Source: Bryopsis sp. KO-2023 | Lineage: Eukaryota; Chlorophyta; Ulvophyceae; Bryopsidales; Bryopsidaceae | Direction of reading: 5' to 3' | NCBI GenBank assembly: GCA_030272585.1 | Contig: BSYQ01000003.1 | Span: 1,488,001 to 1,552,000, forward strand | Length of the DNA: 64,000 nucleotides | The notes under the pieces: generated by a model | Told to the model about the DNA's origin: nothing | Databases searched by the model: none | What the model saw: the letters and a program-made list of their open reading frames with translations, nothing else | Program-made: the position numbers and the translations under genes | Shown here: one piece after another, positions 11,437 through 23,085 of the stretch | How the letters are laid out: each line of letters starts with the position of its first letter | How positions within the stretch are numbered: the first letter of the stretch is position 1

Positions 11437-12327
11437 ATGTCTGATATTCGTCATGACCCCATCGACGTCGCAATTCAAGCGGTGCTTCACTTGGCAAACA
11501 GACTAGCAGTGGAACCTGACTTAAAGTACTCGGCGCTGATGATGCTAGCCGATCGATTCCTGCCCACCGCCACGATTTCCCTTCAGAACGTGTCGACCTC
11601 CTTGATCGGATCGACAAACGCTGGAGACTCGTCCATGGCTGTTCTCGCTGGGGCCGCGCTCTACTTCACGTGGAAATGTAAACACCACGTGCGGAGGGAC
11701 GATGAGGATCGTGCAGTCCAGTTTTTGTCAAAAGTGGGGCACCTTTTTGTCGAAACAGGGAATCTCTTTTCAAAAGAGCGATCACTCCTCCCAGCTTTTC
11801 CTTTCTTTTCCTTTCTTTTTCGTGAGAAAGTCGCGCTCCCTCTGAAGGACAAATCGACGCAAGCTCTTTGTCTTGGGCAGACGGTGGCGGCATGCATCAC
11901 GTGCATCTCGAGTAGGGAAGCATCCTCGATCAGCGCTAAGAATTTGATCAACGCGGCAGAGCTCTTGCGACGAGAAGTGGGCAGCAGCCACCTGACCCGC
12001 CGCCTCGTTTCTGATCACGTCCAAGAATTCCACTCCAAAGCCCAACAGGCGAGCATCAGAGCATTCAGCGATCGGGTGAAGGTTTCGGATTGTCTGGCGC
12101 TGATTGACGCTCTGTACGGAAGCGCGAAATTCCGTGGAGCACTGGGGAACGGAGACAAGCTGCTGGCGAGCGGAATCATCGCGGCGGCGTACTGCATTTT
12201 CGTTCCTAGAGCGGAGGTGGTGTTGTTGCCGTTCTGTGCGTGGCTGGCGGATATATCAGGTCATCCGAAAGAAGTGATCGAGGCGCAGGCCGAAAGCGTT
12301 ATGAGATCGGTTTTGATGGAGGATTGA
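11437..12327 (+). CDS. Putative cyclin-fold protein, intronless
   Basis: A single open frame of 296 residues with a good start context (CAAAAATGTC). The sequence is helical throughout, with two similar halves: KYSALMMLADRFLP and AVLAGAALYFTWKCK in the first, LLASGIIAAAYCIF and LLPFCAWLADISGHP in the second. The alternation of Ala-rich helices resembles a double cyclin box (cyclin or TFIIB/BRF-like), but no signature motif is complete, so the family is a guess. A run of Phe (PAFPFFSFLFRE) at about residues 120-130 comes from a T-rich stretch and could be an unspliced short intron or a real loop. It is intronless, unlike most neighbours. Confidence 0.55.
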   Translation: MSDIRHDPIDVAIQAVLHLANRLAVEPDLKYSALMMLADRFLPTATISLQNVSTSLIGSTNAGDSSMAVLAGAALYFTWKCKHHVRRDDEDRAVQFLSKVGHLFVETGNLFSKERSLLPAFPFFSFLFREKVALPLKDKSTQALCLGQTVAACITCISSREASSISAKNLINAAELLRREVGSSHLTRRLVSDHVQEFHSKAQQASIRAFSDRVKVSDCLALIDALYGSAKFRGALGNGDKLLASGIIAAAYCIFVPRAEVVLLPFCAWLADISGHPKEVIEAQAESVMRSVLMED

Positions 12328-15300
12328 GGGTTGGAAAACGGAAATAATTTGCTTTACCCGGCTCCGAACTTTCTGTTGTCCGAAAAAAAAAGATGCGGCA
12401 AATTCCAAGCAGATCCCGTCCTGCAGACGATGTTTTGTTGTGTTGGCCGCTTTCGTTTCGGTTTTTGGTGAAGGGTTCTTTCAGAGGCGCAGATATTGCT
12501 GAAGTCCCAACCCAACACTGCCAAATTTGCGTTTCCTTTGAGAAACGCCTATTCTATTTTCACCCACCCCCCAGACAAACCAAACGTGGTTTTTTTGACT
12601 GAACTGAAAGCTTAAAGGGTAAAAAAAAACCAAAACACTTCACAACGAAAACACACACAACCCAACCGATCTCATGAAACTGCACCAAGACAAAAATTTT
12701 CCCGTTTTTATTGAACCAGCAGTTATGAGGGACAACTTTTAATGCCTCGAATTCTCACAGAACATAGTCAACTTTTTTAAAAACCATCAGATCCTTTTTA
12801 AGAAAAAGGATGAAACCACTTTCAGCATCATTGTCTCTATTATATGTCAAAATTCCCCATGTCATTGCGTAAATACATCAAATCCAAAAGACACCAGTTT
12901 TTTTTTTTTCACCCCTTCATAATCCCATCATTGCTTTTTTTGGGTTTTTTTCTTTTTTTTTTTCGACTTTTTCCTTGTATATATATGTATTTATACTTCT
13001 CTCTTCCTTTCCAACATCATCTTGATGAAGAATATTGAAGGTCAGAATCAGCAAAAAAATATCAAAAAAAAACAAACATGTCTGTGAAAACCCACTGTCA
13101 ATGTTGTGCACCCGGAGAGTAGCAATCTACGCTTCTAGCTCCAAAACACTGTTTTAACGAAAATGATGATATTTTTTTTTTCCAATAGTCAAATAATAAG
13201 TCAGAAAATATAGAATCCCAAACAACCCCCCTGCTTCTCCTCAAACAACATCAACACCACTATTTCTCTTTTTTTTTCTTCTTCTCTCCATTTTTTTCAA
13301 GAAAGACCCCGAATCCCCAGAAGTCAGTGTTGGCTTTTTGTTTCTCGCTTTTTTCTTTAGCGACTGAGAAAAAAGAAAAAAAGAAAGTCGCTCTGTTTTT
13401 TTTTTAGCTTTTTTCTCCCTCTCTCTTTCGTTTTGACTTCTAAATCAAAAAGAAAGAAAAAAAAATCTGGGCTCGACAATTTCTGCATAAATCTCACCCC
13501 AACCCCCACATGCAAAAAAAAACAATGATCATCAATGCATATTTAATAGGCAAATTTCTCAACGCACTCACTTTCTGTTTTTCCTCTCTCTTTTCAGTGT
13601 TCCTCCCAATGTCCTTTTTTTCCCTTTTTTTTTTCTTTTTTCATTTTTTTTTGGCCCCAATGCCAATCGTCATATGCAAACCACCCTTCCGAAATCAAAC
13701 AGTATATATATACATATATATATTGACCACCACATGTTGTTGTTTTTTCTTTTCTTCCCAAGGATATATATTGGTAAAATTCCACCAAAGATATTCAAAA
13801 AAAAACATTGAGACACTCCCCTCAGGACAAAAAAGAAGAAAAAGGAGTTGAACCAAAAAAAAAGGTTTTAACCCCTGATTATTTGCTGCGAACAAACTAC
13901 AAGGTCCCTCCTGTTGAAGAGTTGCCCGGCTTGCTAGCATGGGGGGAAAATAACACACAAATTTCGTACCACTGCGTAAAGGCATCCAAGCCATAAAAGC
14001 AGTAATCAAAAACCACACACAAACACAGGAAATCATCCCATGTTTAATAAAACCTGCAATTTTTTGCACCCCAAATCCCACATGTCAATCATCGATCAGT
14101 ATCCCAAAATAGTCCTTTCCCTTTTTTCTCTCTCTCTTTTTTTTTCAGACTAGTTTTTGTTTTCTTCGTTATTTAAATGAAACGACCCCTCGTGTCGTTT
14201 CTTTTCTTTTTCGACAAAGAAAAAAATATCAAAAAAAAAGGAAACAAAAAAAACCGAACTCACCGATCGTTGCTCACACCGTGAGAATTTTTTTTCTTTT
14301 TTTTGAGATTTTTGTTTTCATCGTACGCTTTCTATTTTCTGTGAAAAATCTACCTCTAATATATTTTTCTTTCCTTTTTTTCTTTTCTTCTTTCATCTCT
14401 CTTTTCCTTTTTCCACATCCATTTCTTTCGTTTCTTTTGGTTATTGTATTGTTTTTTTTTTGCTTTTTTTGCTTTTTTTTTTCCCCATCAGAATCCCACA
14501 TATGCATCAAAATATGGCAACAAACAATGTCATAAGCAACTACTAACAGTCAATATGAACAGTCAAGGATATAAAAAAGAAAAAGGAAATTCAAGAAAGA
14601 AATAGGAAGCAAAATGATAGAAACTGCTTTTTTTGTGTGTTTTTTTCCCCTTTTTTTTTCCGCTCCAGCAGGTAATAATGTGAGTTTCTGTTCCCATTTT
14701 TTTTGTTTTCAAATTTTCCCTTCCAATGACAAAAGGTCTTTCACCATTTCGAATCTGCTCATATTTCACAAAAAATATGAACTTTTTGAATTTCCGCCGA
14801 ACATAAGCATGAGAAATACAAAAAACCCAACACAAAAAATTTGAACCTAACAACTGTCAAAAGTAACCCATTAGTCAAAACCCAACTTCTTTTCCAAACT
14901 GACCAACCAAGAAAATTTGCAACTTCCTTTTCCTTTTTTTTTCTTTTTTTTTTTGGAGAGAAGAAATAATCCAGGTTCGAATCCTGTCGTTTGAAAAACT
15001 TTTTTTTCTCTCTCTCTCTTTTTTCGCTATAACCAAAAAAGAGGGAAAAAAAAACAACCACCGACGAAACATCACCACCGAAACAAAAAAAAGATGAAAA
15101 AGAAAAAAAAGAAAAAACCCTTTTCCATCTTAACAAGAACACGGGGGCTTGTATTTATTGTTTTTTTTTCCCTGGTTTGCACCACTCAAAGAAATATCTG
15201 GCTATGTGTATAAATGTAAATGCCTATTTTCTGAACCCAATCCCAGAAAATAAAGCCGACATATATCGGCGCAGATTTTTTATGAGCAAAAATTCATCTA

Positions 15301-16596
15301 TATACAAATATGCTCATAAAAAAAATAGAAAAGAAAAACTTTCTCTGCGCCGACTTGCCTTTGTAGCAAACCAAAAAAAAAAAAAGAAGAAAAAACACCA
15401 AAACGAAATAAAACTCCGAAAACCCCTCAAAAACCAAAAAAAAAAAAGAATTGAAAACGAAACACCTGCAAACGAAAAAACCCATGCAGATGTTTTTAAA
15501 AAAATAAAATAAAATAAACGGAGGAGGAATAAAGAAACGCTCTCTATTACGAAAACCCTGACCTCCCCAAATGAAAAAAAAAACGATGTAATGAAGAAAA
15601 AAAACAACTCAAGCTACCACCATCACCTGTAAAATAAAAAAAAATGAAACTCCCAAAATAGACATCTCAAATCACATTCTCTTTTTTTCCAGCTTAATTT
15701 TTTTTTTTTAATACCTTAGCTACCATGTAATGATTTTTTTTTTTACTTTTTTTTCCCCCCTTGGATTCATAATGATGCGGTTTTCGACTTTTCCCATGTA
15801 AAACGATTTTTCTGTGGTTTTTTTTTTTCCTTTTTTTCTTCAAGGAGAGGAAATCCTGGTATGCCCTTGTTGAAAATTTTCTAAGAGAAAGGACACATAA
15901 AAAAAAAAAAAAAAAAACATCTACCGCAACTGCGGTTTTCCCGTATAGAAATCAATCAGAATAATACACGTATGCTTTTTTTTCCCTCCCTACCCAATAT
16001 GTATATAGAGATATGTATATTTTCCACGAAATTCCACAATCACCGCCGAATTTCTCAGCTACTTTTTCCCCCTTTGCCTGGAAATCCTGTACAGAGAAAG
16101 GGAGGAGATAGGGGGAAAACACCTCACTTCCCACCCACCCCCCCAAAAAAAACAAACAAACAAAATCAAGCAAAATCAAACTTTCATTTTTTTTGTGCAT
16201 GCATCTATAACCTCCATCCCTTGGGGAAAACCTACCAATCAACAATATATCGTAAAAATAACTCTCCTCCCCTCCAAAAATCATCTTGCGTATGTTAGGA
16301 AGGGGGATCTTTTTTTATACAATAATGGACCTTTTTCTCCCTCGCGGATATTCTCGTCCATTTTTCGTCCTCCATTTTTTTTTCCCAACACCCTCTCCCC
16401 CAAAAAGCGGAGGAAAGAAAAAAAAGAGCCTGAAAACCAACGGGTGGGGGGAAAAAAAGCCACAAACCATTCCCCCCCCCTCTCTCTCTCTTTCTTTCTT
16501 TCTTCCTCCACCATCACGGCTTCCCTTCCATTCTCAGCTCCTTTTTTTTCTTCTTCACTTTTCTCCCCCCCCCCCTTCCTCTTTTCAAACGCTCCC
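12328..16596. other. Gene-poor, homopolymer-rich stretch of 4.3 kb
   Basis: Long T-rich, A-rich and CT-rich runs on one strand, an AT dinucleotide tract near 13700-13725, an A run at about 15900-15917 and many short open frames made of Phe/Lys/Ser. Two stem-loops stand out: 14179-14186 with 14194-14201 (GAAACGAC/GTCGTTTC), and an imperfect long one between 15265 and 15353. I find no gene. Confidence 0.6.
15265..15353. repeat. Imperfect long inverted repeat
   Basis: TCGGCGCAGATTTTTTATGAGCA near 15266-15288 pairs with TGCTCATAAAAAAAA and, after an A-rich bulge, TCTGCGCCGA ending near 15353. The outer 10 bp and an inner TATGAGCA/TGCTCATA are exact. Confidence 0.55.
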
Positions 16597-18916
16597 TCAT
16601 ACAGCGGTCTGCGATTTGAACACAGCTCTTTCCAGGGCTTTCATCCCTTGTCTCAGTTTCTTCTTCTCACTTTTCGATCTAGGGGCTTTCAACGGAATCG
16701 GCGTCTCTACGTACACTATATGGCTTCCATCGTGCACAGGGGTGTCCTCCAAAAACATGCCGCTGTTGCCTCTCTCGTGGCTGCGGCTGGTCTCCGGTGG
16801 CAAAATCCCTCGGCCAAACAGGGAGGCCCTCGGCCCCAGAAATTTGTCCAAGGTGGTGGCCACGCCCCTCCACTGATCTTGCGACAGTCTGTCGGAGGAG
16901 TTCTCATCCGCAGTGATACAGAACTGGGAGTTGTCACCTGCAGAAATAATTTTAATTTAATTTCACTTTTTTTTTTAACTTGTTTTTTTTTTTCGATATG
17001 AGGGGACAAAAAAAACGATGCGAAGAAACGATACCCCCACACACAGATTGCTGTTTTTTCGTGGAGAAAACTACGGTGGCGGACCGTCTTATTTGAAGTG
17101 GTATGTTTTTCCTTTACAAAAAAAAAGTGTTTTAAAATGATAACTTTTGATGGAAGCAAAACTGCGAGGTTTTTCGTTGGATTTGTTTTTTTTCTGCATT
17201 TGATATGGGTCTGTGCATACCGGGGGGCATCTCCTGCATCTCAATTCTTCGATTGTCATCCTCCCCTGCAGGCTCAGGAATTGCCTCCAACATCTTTGCA
17301 AGCGGTGAAATTTGAACCACTGTTGGTTTCTCAATGGAGGGTTCCCTAATCGTTAACCAAAAAAAAATCAATTTCTGCTGATCAACCGACAGCAAACAGA
17401 GACCTGCAATACTTTAAAAAAAAAAGATATTCAATTTTTTATTTTATTTTCAAGTATTGGAGGTCTCTGTTTGCTTTCGGTTTGTTTTGAATATCACCTT
17501 CCACCAAAAAAAAAATTGAATTTCGGCCGGTGGGAGTATGATCCTTTTCTTCAGTTTTCCCTGTGCAGCTTGCATATGGGTGGATTCATGGCCTAACCAA
17601 CCTCGCAGATCTATCTCACCTGGCCTCTTCCCCCGAGCATTCCGGTTCGGAAACCTCCAGCTTGCCTTCCAGCAGCGTCCTTCGCCCAACACCTGAGCCT
17701 CGGGGCTCCTCCGCCTCCGCCTCCGGCGGCTCCTGCACGGCTTCGTGATTGCTTCCGTGATTTCCCGCAGCGATGCAAGGGTGCACCAGGAGGCAAGAGT
17801 CCATGACCTGGGACGAATCCACCTTCTGATCCACCATAGCTTTTCCGAGCTCGTTTTGAAGTTCCTTTCCGTTCAGGATGGCCTCGATGGCTTCCAGCGC
17901 TGTGGGCTCCAGGTTGGGAAGGTCAGACTGCACAGGGAAATCACTCATCGCTTCAACACTTCTAAAATGGCAAAGGTAGTGGGCACAGATATTGGCCACA
18001 TTCTCTGTCTCTTTTTCTTTTCTTTTTTTTTTTTCAGTTTCAGTTTTTTCACCCCAGTCTTTTTTTCTTCTCAGAACCGTAATAAGACTTTTAATTTCAG
18101 CGAGCACCAGTGTTAGGTCAAATTGATTTTTTTTTCATTAATTTTTACCTCTGGGAACAGCGGCTTCAGAAGTTCCTTGTAATTGTCGATGGCGAACTCG
18201 GGTGCTTCTGGCTTTTTCATGAACAAATGAATCGCCACTCCTGATGCAAGAACGCCAGGTAACAGCATTCCAATGCCCAAACCTCTGCAAAAGATTTCCA
18301 CAACATACAAAAAATAAGCTCACCCACGACTTCCTTCATATTTTTAATTTTTTTCCTGCTGTGAATTATTTATCATCAGCAAGCCTATCGTCGTTTCTGG
18401 AAGAGTTGAAACAGATCAGCATTTCTCAACATGCCTTGCCAGTCTAAGTTCAACTCCCTTTCTTCTTAACAAAAAAAATTCCTGAAGGTACATTTCTATC
18501 TATATTTACATACATTTAATTAACAATTTTTTCTTTATCCTATTTACTCTTTTTTTTGGTATCTTGTCTACTCTTTTTTTTCCAAAAGCACGAAAAGCGA
18601 GAACAAGCCTCGATCTATGTGTGTGTATCAAGCAGTTTCTTCCTTTCAACTTTTTCATGGCTGAATAAAAAAACCATCACACAGCCTTAAAAAAATCAAC
18701 ACAATTGAATTTGTTCTACACTCTCACATGCCGCCAATAACTCCAGCAAAGGCGACCGCCGCCACAGCGAACATCAACACAGCCAACCAGGTGATATAAG
18801 CCCTCAGCATCGCCCACTTCCTGCATCTCTCTTTCGCCCCTGGCACGTGCGAAATGTCGATCCCCCCGAACGAACCAAACACCCCCACCGGCATCCTCAT
18901 CAGCGCCTCCTCCACT
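16597..18916 (-). CDS. Unrecognised membrane protein with two adjacent helices
   Basis: Five exons join in phase on the minus strand: 18916-18728, 18284-18149, 17927-17620, 17345-17221, 16937-16597, about 365 residues; at least one exon is missing at the 5' end, since the first starts in phase 2. Exons 1-2 encode two close hydrophobic helices (ITWLAVLMFAVAAVAFAGV and LGIGMLLPGVLASGVAIHLF) separated by GGIG. The rest is soluble and acidic: an ELLKPLFPE / LEAIEAILNGKELQNELGK region, a Glu/Pro-rich linker, then a C-terminal region with DQWRGVATTLDKFLGP and a basic helix (KSEKKKLRQGMKALERAV). I do not recognise the family. Proteins of this shape occur in plastid and mitochondrial inner membranes, but nothing here proves location. 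One intron carries a long hairpin (17392-17474). Confidence 0.72.
17392..17474. repeat. Intronic hairpin, 23-bp arms with one mismatch
   Basis: GCAAACAGAGACCTGCAATA.. at 17392-17414 pairs with 17452-17474, one mismatch in 23, loop 37 nt and A/T-rich. Pairing continues weakly outward for about 9 more bases (CAACCGACA / TTTCGGTTTG). It lies inside the intron 17346-17619 of the membrane-protein gene. Confidence 0.85.
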
Positions 18917-20600
18917 CTCAAAGGAAAGAACAAAAGGTGCAAAACACGTCCGGTGATGCGGAATTGCCTTGAGTTGTACTCGAAATAATCACAGTCCCCC
19001 TGGACACCACACCCGATTCGATAAACATTAACGAATTTTTGCTACAATTTTCCTTTTTTGGGGGGGGGAGGAGGGGAATGGAAATATGAATATTTTGGTT
19101 AAAAGCAGAAAAAAAAGCAAAGGTAAAACAGAGCAGCCCAGAGTTTGCATCTCAGGAAAAAGGAAGAAAAAAAAAAGCACTCGATCGGGTTCAAATTCTG
19201 AAAAGGAGGGGGGGGGGGGGGTTCACTTGGGTGGGAAGTTTTCTTTTTGATCTGTGGAAGCTTTGCACTGATTCACAGAGAGGCCCCCAGTGATTCTGGT
19301 GGTTCAGCAGAGTGTATCTCTGAATCCTCCCTCAAAAGCCTACTTCCCCTGAATGAATTGAGTTCATTTCCTAAAAAATGCATTTCGATGGGACCTTGAC
19401 GGCTGATTTTCCATTCAAGTCTGGGATCGGGATGTTCGTTTCTTATTTTTCTTGCGAAAATGATTCGACGTGAAACGGTCGCACTTATTAACAATACACT
19501 TATGGTTCGCAGTCCGATCCGCAGAAACAGGTGGAGAAACGAAAATGGATGCAGCTGAAAACATACCATGTGACTGTAAAAAAGACACTTCAGGAGTCGA
19601 GCCACAAACCCCATCGCGCTGTATCTACAAAAACAGCTGCACAAAAACACAACAGCGTACTCAGCCAGACTCCCCGAGTGTCCTCCCTGCAACGAACTTT
19701 TGTGCTTCCCCTGACCGCCTGGTTCGAAAACCTACTCGGCAAATCAAAAACACGCAGAAGCCAGCAGCGACGAGAAAGAGAGAGGGAGGTACGCAAAAGC
19801 AGCACACGCTGGAAACCCACTTCGAACAGATGATACAAACGACTGACAGAACACCAGCGAGCGTGTCTTTTGCTGGGTGGAGCAGAGAACAGGCAGTGGA
19901 GTATGTGAAAGGGAGAGCTCGGGGAAGGGCCCAAAACCGTCTGTCCTGTCACAGGAAGTGCCCAAGTCGTCACCTTTCCGTCGAACGGGGTTTTCGCTTC
20001 AGACAGCGGCGGTTCGTGGTTTGTTTGGGGACGTGTGCGTACTTCTGCCCTGGTGGCAAGCTCCCGCTCCTGATACCTTTTTACGTTTTCTCGGAAATAG
20101 ACGAGGACGCACACTTCCCAACAGCCAGAGTGGCAGATTCAGCGAATGAAATCACACCCTGCGTCCTACTGACGGCTGCCTTGCAGGATTTGCGTATCTT
20201 TGCTTTTTTTTCTGGATCTTGTGAGCGTTTTGGGCTGTTGGTGGAGGAGCCACAGCGCGTTGGGAAAAAGAGTTCCACAACACGAATTGATGGGCTGCCG
20301 CAGAGGAACGGATGTGAGGTGGATGCAGAATTTGGAATGGAGTGACGAGGGGCCTAGCCCCCGTCGCCGCCAACCATCCAGATGCCAGAGCCCTCCTGCT
20401 CGCCGACAGACTGTAGATTGTGGATGTCGGCGCAATAAGAAGCTATCCAACTCGGTGGCATATGCCTGTGGCGACACTTCCATTAGCAGACGAAGGTTTC
20501 CAACTGTTCGAGGAGAGGGAAATATCCTTCACAATGTCTGCCGTTGCGCCGCCTCCTTTCGATGATAAATGTGAAACGCGCGCACTTGCAGATTACAGTG
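18917..20600. other. Unresolved region upstream of the membrane-protein gene
   Basis: Should contain its first exon and promoter. Open frames exist on both strands (plus 19470-20345, minus 19590-20114), but they overlap each other and neither has protein-like composition over its length. G runs at 19057-19064 and 19207-19220. Confidence 0.4.
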
Positions 20601-20985
20601 GAACGAAAGGTCTCGCGCACCATTTTCTTTTCACCAGGGTCGTTTGACGCGCGAATGCGCGAGGTGCGCGCGCAAAAGACCCGCCCACCGATGTGTGATG
20701 CGCGTGTGACATGTCCGCGCGCCCATATATATGTGACGCCTGATCCGCACGCGGACACGAATTTCCGCTTCCTTGCTGCTTCTTTTTCTTATTTGGAGCT
20801 TGACTACTTACACTTTTGCTTTGTATGATGAATAATTTATGTGTGCCTCGCTTGTTGCTCCCGCGCGACATGTGCGCGCGGGAGAAAATTTCGCTAGAGA
20901 GGTTGTGACCCCATGACATTCGCCGAGTTCGCTAGCTAGCGCACCCCGTTGTGACGCGCGTTATGCGCGCGCGAACCTTTCGTCG
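20601..20985. repeat. CG-rich segment bounded by inverted GAACGAAAGGT-like ends
   Basis: GAACGAAAGGTCTCGCGCAC at 20601-20620 is inverted at about 20965-20985 (GCGCGCGAACCTTTCGTCG). Between them are many CGCGCG and TGACGCGCG motifs and near-palindromes around ACATGT, in contrast with AT-rich surroundings. Could be a non-autonomous element or a CpG-dense regulatory segment. Confidence 0.45.
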
Positions 20986-23085
20986 CAACTCCTGCGTTAT
21001 TTCTTGGGGTGGGTTGTGGCATAGTGTTTGCACCGAGGATCATGCCACCTGTCAACCTCTGGCGGGGTATACCCTGAAATGCTCAACAATGTCATAAAAT
21101 TTTGAAAAATTCCCTTCAAGCCAAGATTTCAACTGAGTCTCTAGGATTTCCTCAAGTTATCTCCAAGAATATTGTCTCCTGGGCATTCTCGGGACCTTAA
21201 GATGCTCTTTTTGCTTTCGTTGCAATGGTTAATCAACGCGCGCCCCATATCGCTCGGCTCGGTCGCCGCCCTCAATGCTTCCTCCAGTTTCTGAAAACTC
21301 GACGTTTCGTCTTTAAGGTGTGTTCAAATTTGGTGTTTCGCCGCAGGCAAAGAGGTCTTTTTCTCTGTCCATTAATATCCCTCAACGGAAGGCAAAAACG
21401 CTTGCATGCATCACATCGCATCGTATTTTGATATAATACTGTTGGTGAAAGAGATTGTGGGTGACTGGGGGAAAGAGGTCTTCCCAAAGACATCATTAGT
21501 TCCCCCAGACTCCCCTTGATTTTTTTGAAGTTTCCTGACTGCATCGCTTTGTTTTGGTTTTCTTCAGCAAATGATTTTGTGTTCGGATGGTACGATTCCG
21601 CTTCATCTATGTTCTATCAAACAAAAAAACCTGATAGATCACAATGGTTCATGGAGGGATGGTTATGGCTATGGAATTTCGACACAATCACATATTCAAA
21701 AATCACCGTTCACAATTCCAAATCACCCGTCTCGTTAAAAATATATTCAAGATTTCAAGAAACGACAAGACCAAGGCCGAAGCCAAATACTCTTATTTTT
21801 TGTAGAAATAATCACATCTCCATCTTTTTGCACCCCAGTAATAGTATTTGATACCCTTCGACTTCAATGGTCCCATTTATGTGTGTGTGGATTTTCATCC
21901 AAAAGCACATTCGCAGTCCCTCACACCCAATGGAAAAAAACCACCCGCAATGAAAAAAAGGAGTCTAAGCAAAACCAGACGACGCTAAGAGAAGCAACTG
22001 ATCAGTTTCTGCGTGTCTCAATGAAAGTTAGCCGACCCCCCCACCCCCTCCCAAAGAAAAAACCCAAAAAAAGTCCACCAACACCACACACACACATAAA
22101 TGGCAAAACAAAACACACCCGAAATTTCTCTAGCATGTGATTGAAAAAAAAGAAAAAAGAACTGGTGGCTTCATCCCAGTGTCAAAACATCGTTGCTCAG
22201 TTTATTCATTTAATCTGAACAGAATGCGTTTCCCCTCGTGGCTGCTTTTGCATTCATCAGATCGGCCAGCATCGGCATTTTTCGCAAATCCAGGCCAGCA
22301 AATATGACTGACTGGGAGTCCATCACATGACAGCAACCATCATTCTCTTTCTTACCCCCCTCAGTCTTTCCCTTCCCGCCCCCCCTCTTTTGTTAAAACC
22401 CTTGTTTTTCCCCTAATTGAAATGCAACAAGATGGAGCTTACTACCATTGATTGCCACAAAGCTAATTTGATTGACGATCCAATTTGTTTGGGTTTATAT
22501 ATGCTATACATATTCCTTTTTTTTAAAACACGACCACATATTCTTTTCTCAATTCTCCGGCCTGCCCAAAATTTCTTCGCAGGTTTTTTTTTTTAAAGAA
22601 GTAACCATCTTTGTAAATTCCCACTCATGCAAATTTTGTTTGAGATTCATTGGCAGGATTAAGAAAAGAAAAAAAGAAAAAAAACACGCAAAAATACATG
22701 CATTAGCACTGATCGTTCTGGCTGCCCCACAACATCGTTTCAATTTCCCCTTCGCCACAAATATTACCGCAGAAAATTGAACTGAAACAAAAGATTGCAG
22801 CGCCAAAATCCATGCATGATGACCTTATCGACAAAAACCTTTTCTTTTCTGTTTTTTCCTTGTGGGAGTTAACGTTTTTTTGTTTGTTTTTTCAACAAGA
22901 CAATTTCATTTTCTTTTCCTCGACCACATATAATACAAGAATTTTAAAAACACAAAAAAAAGATAACCTGAAACAAAACACTCGCATATCTATGTATTCA
23001 CGGAAAGGAAAAGCAGATGTACTATCCTGTTGTCGTCTTTTGGGCAATAATTCAAATCGGTGGAAATCGAGCGACCGCATGACTG
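20986..23085. other. Intergenic stretch
   Basis: AT-rich, with poly-C near 22375-22385 and poly-T runs. Scattered short open frames only; no recognisable product. Confidence 0.55.

Noticed and set aside
14940-15000. GGTTCGAATCC as a tRNA T arm
   Set aside because: No acceptor, D or anticodon stem can be drawn around it.
16195-17001. 268-codon plus-strand open frame
   Set aside because: Ser/Phe/Pro-rich translation of CT-rich DNA, antisense to the last exon of the membrane-protein gene.
19470-20345. 291-codon plus-strand open frame
   Set aside because: Amino-acid composition is not protein-like (many Lys/Thr/Gln/Cys runs), it overlaps a 174-codon minus frame, and no motif or splice signal supports it.
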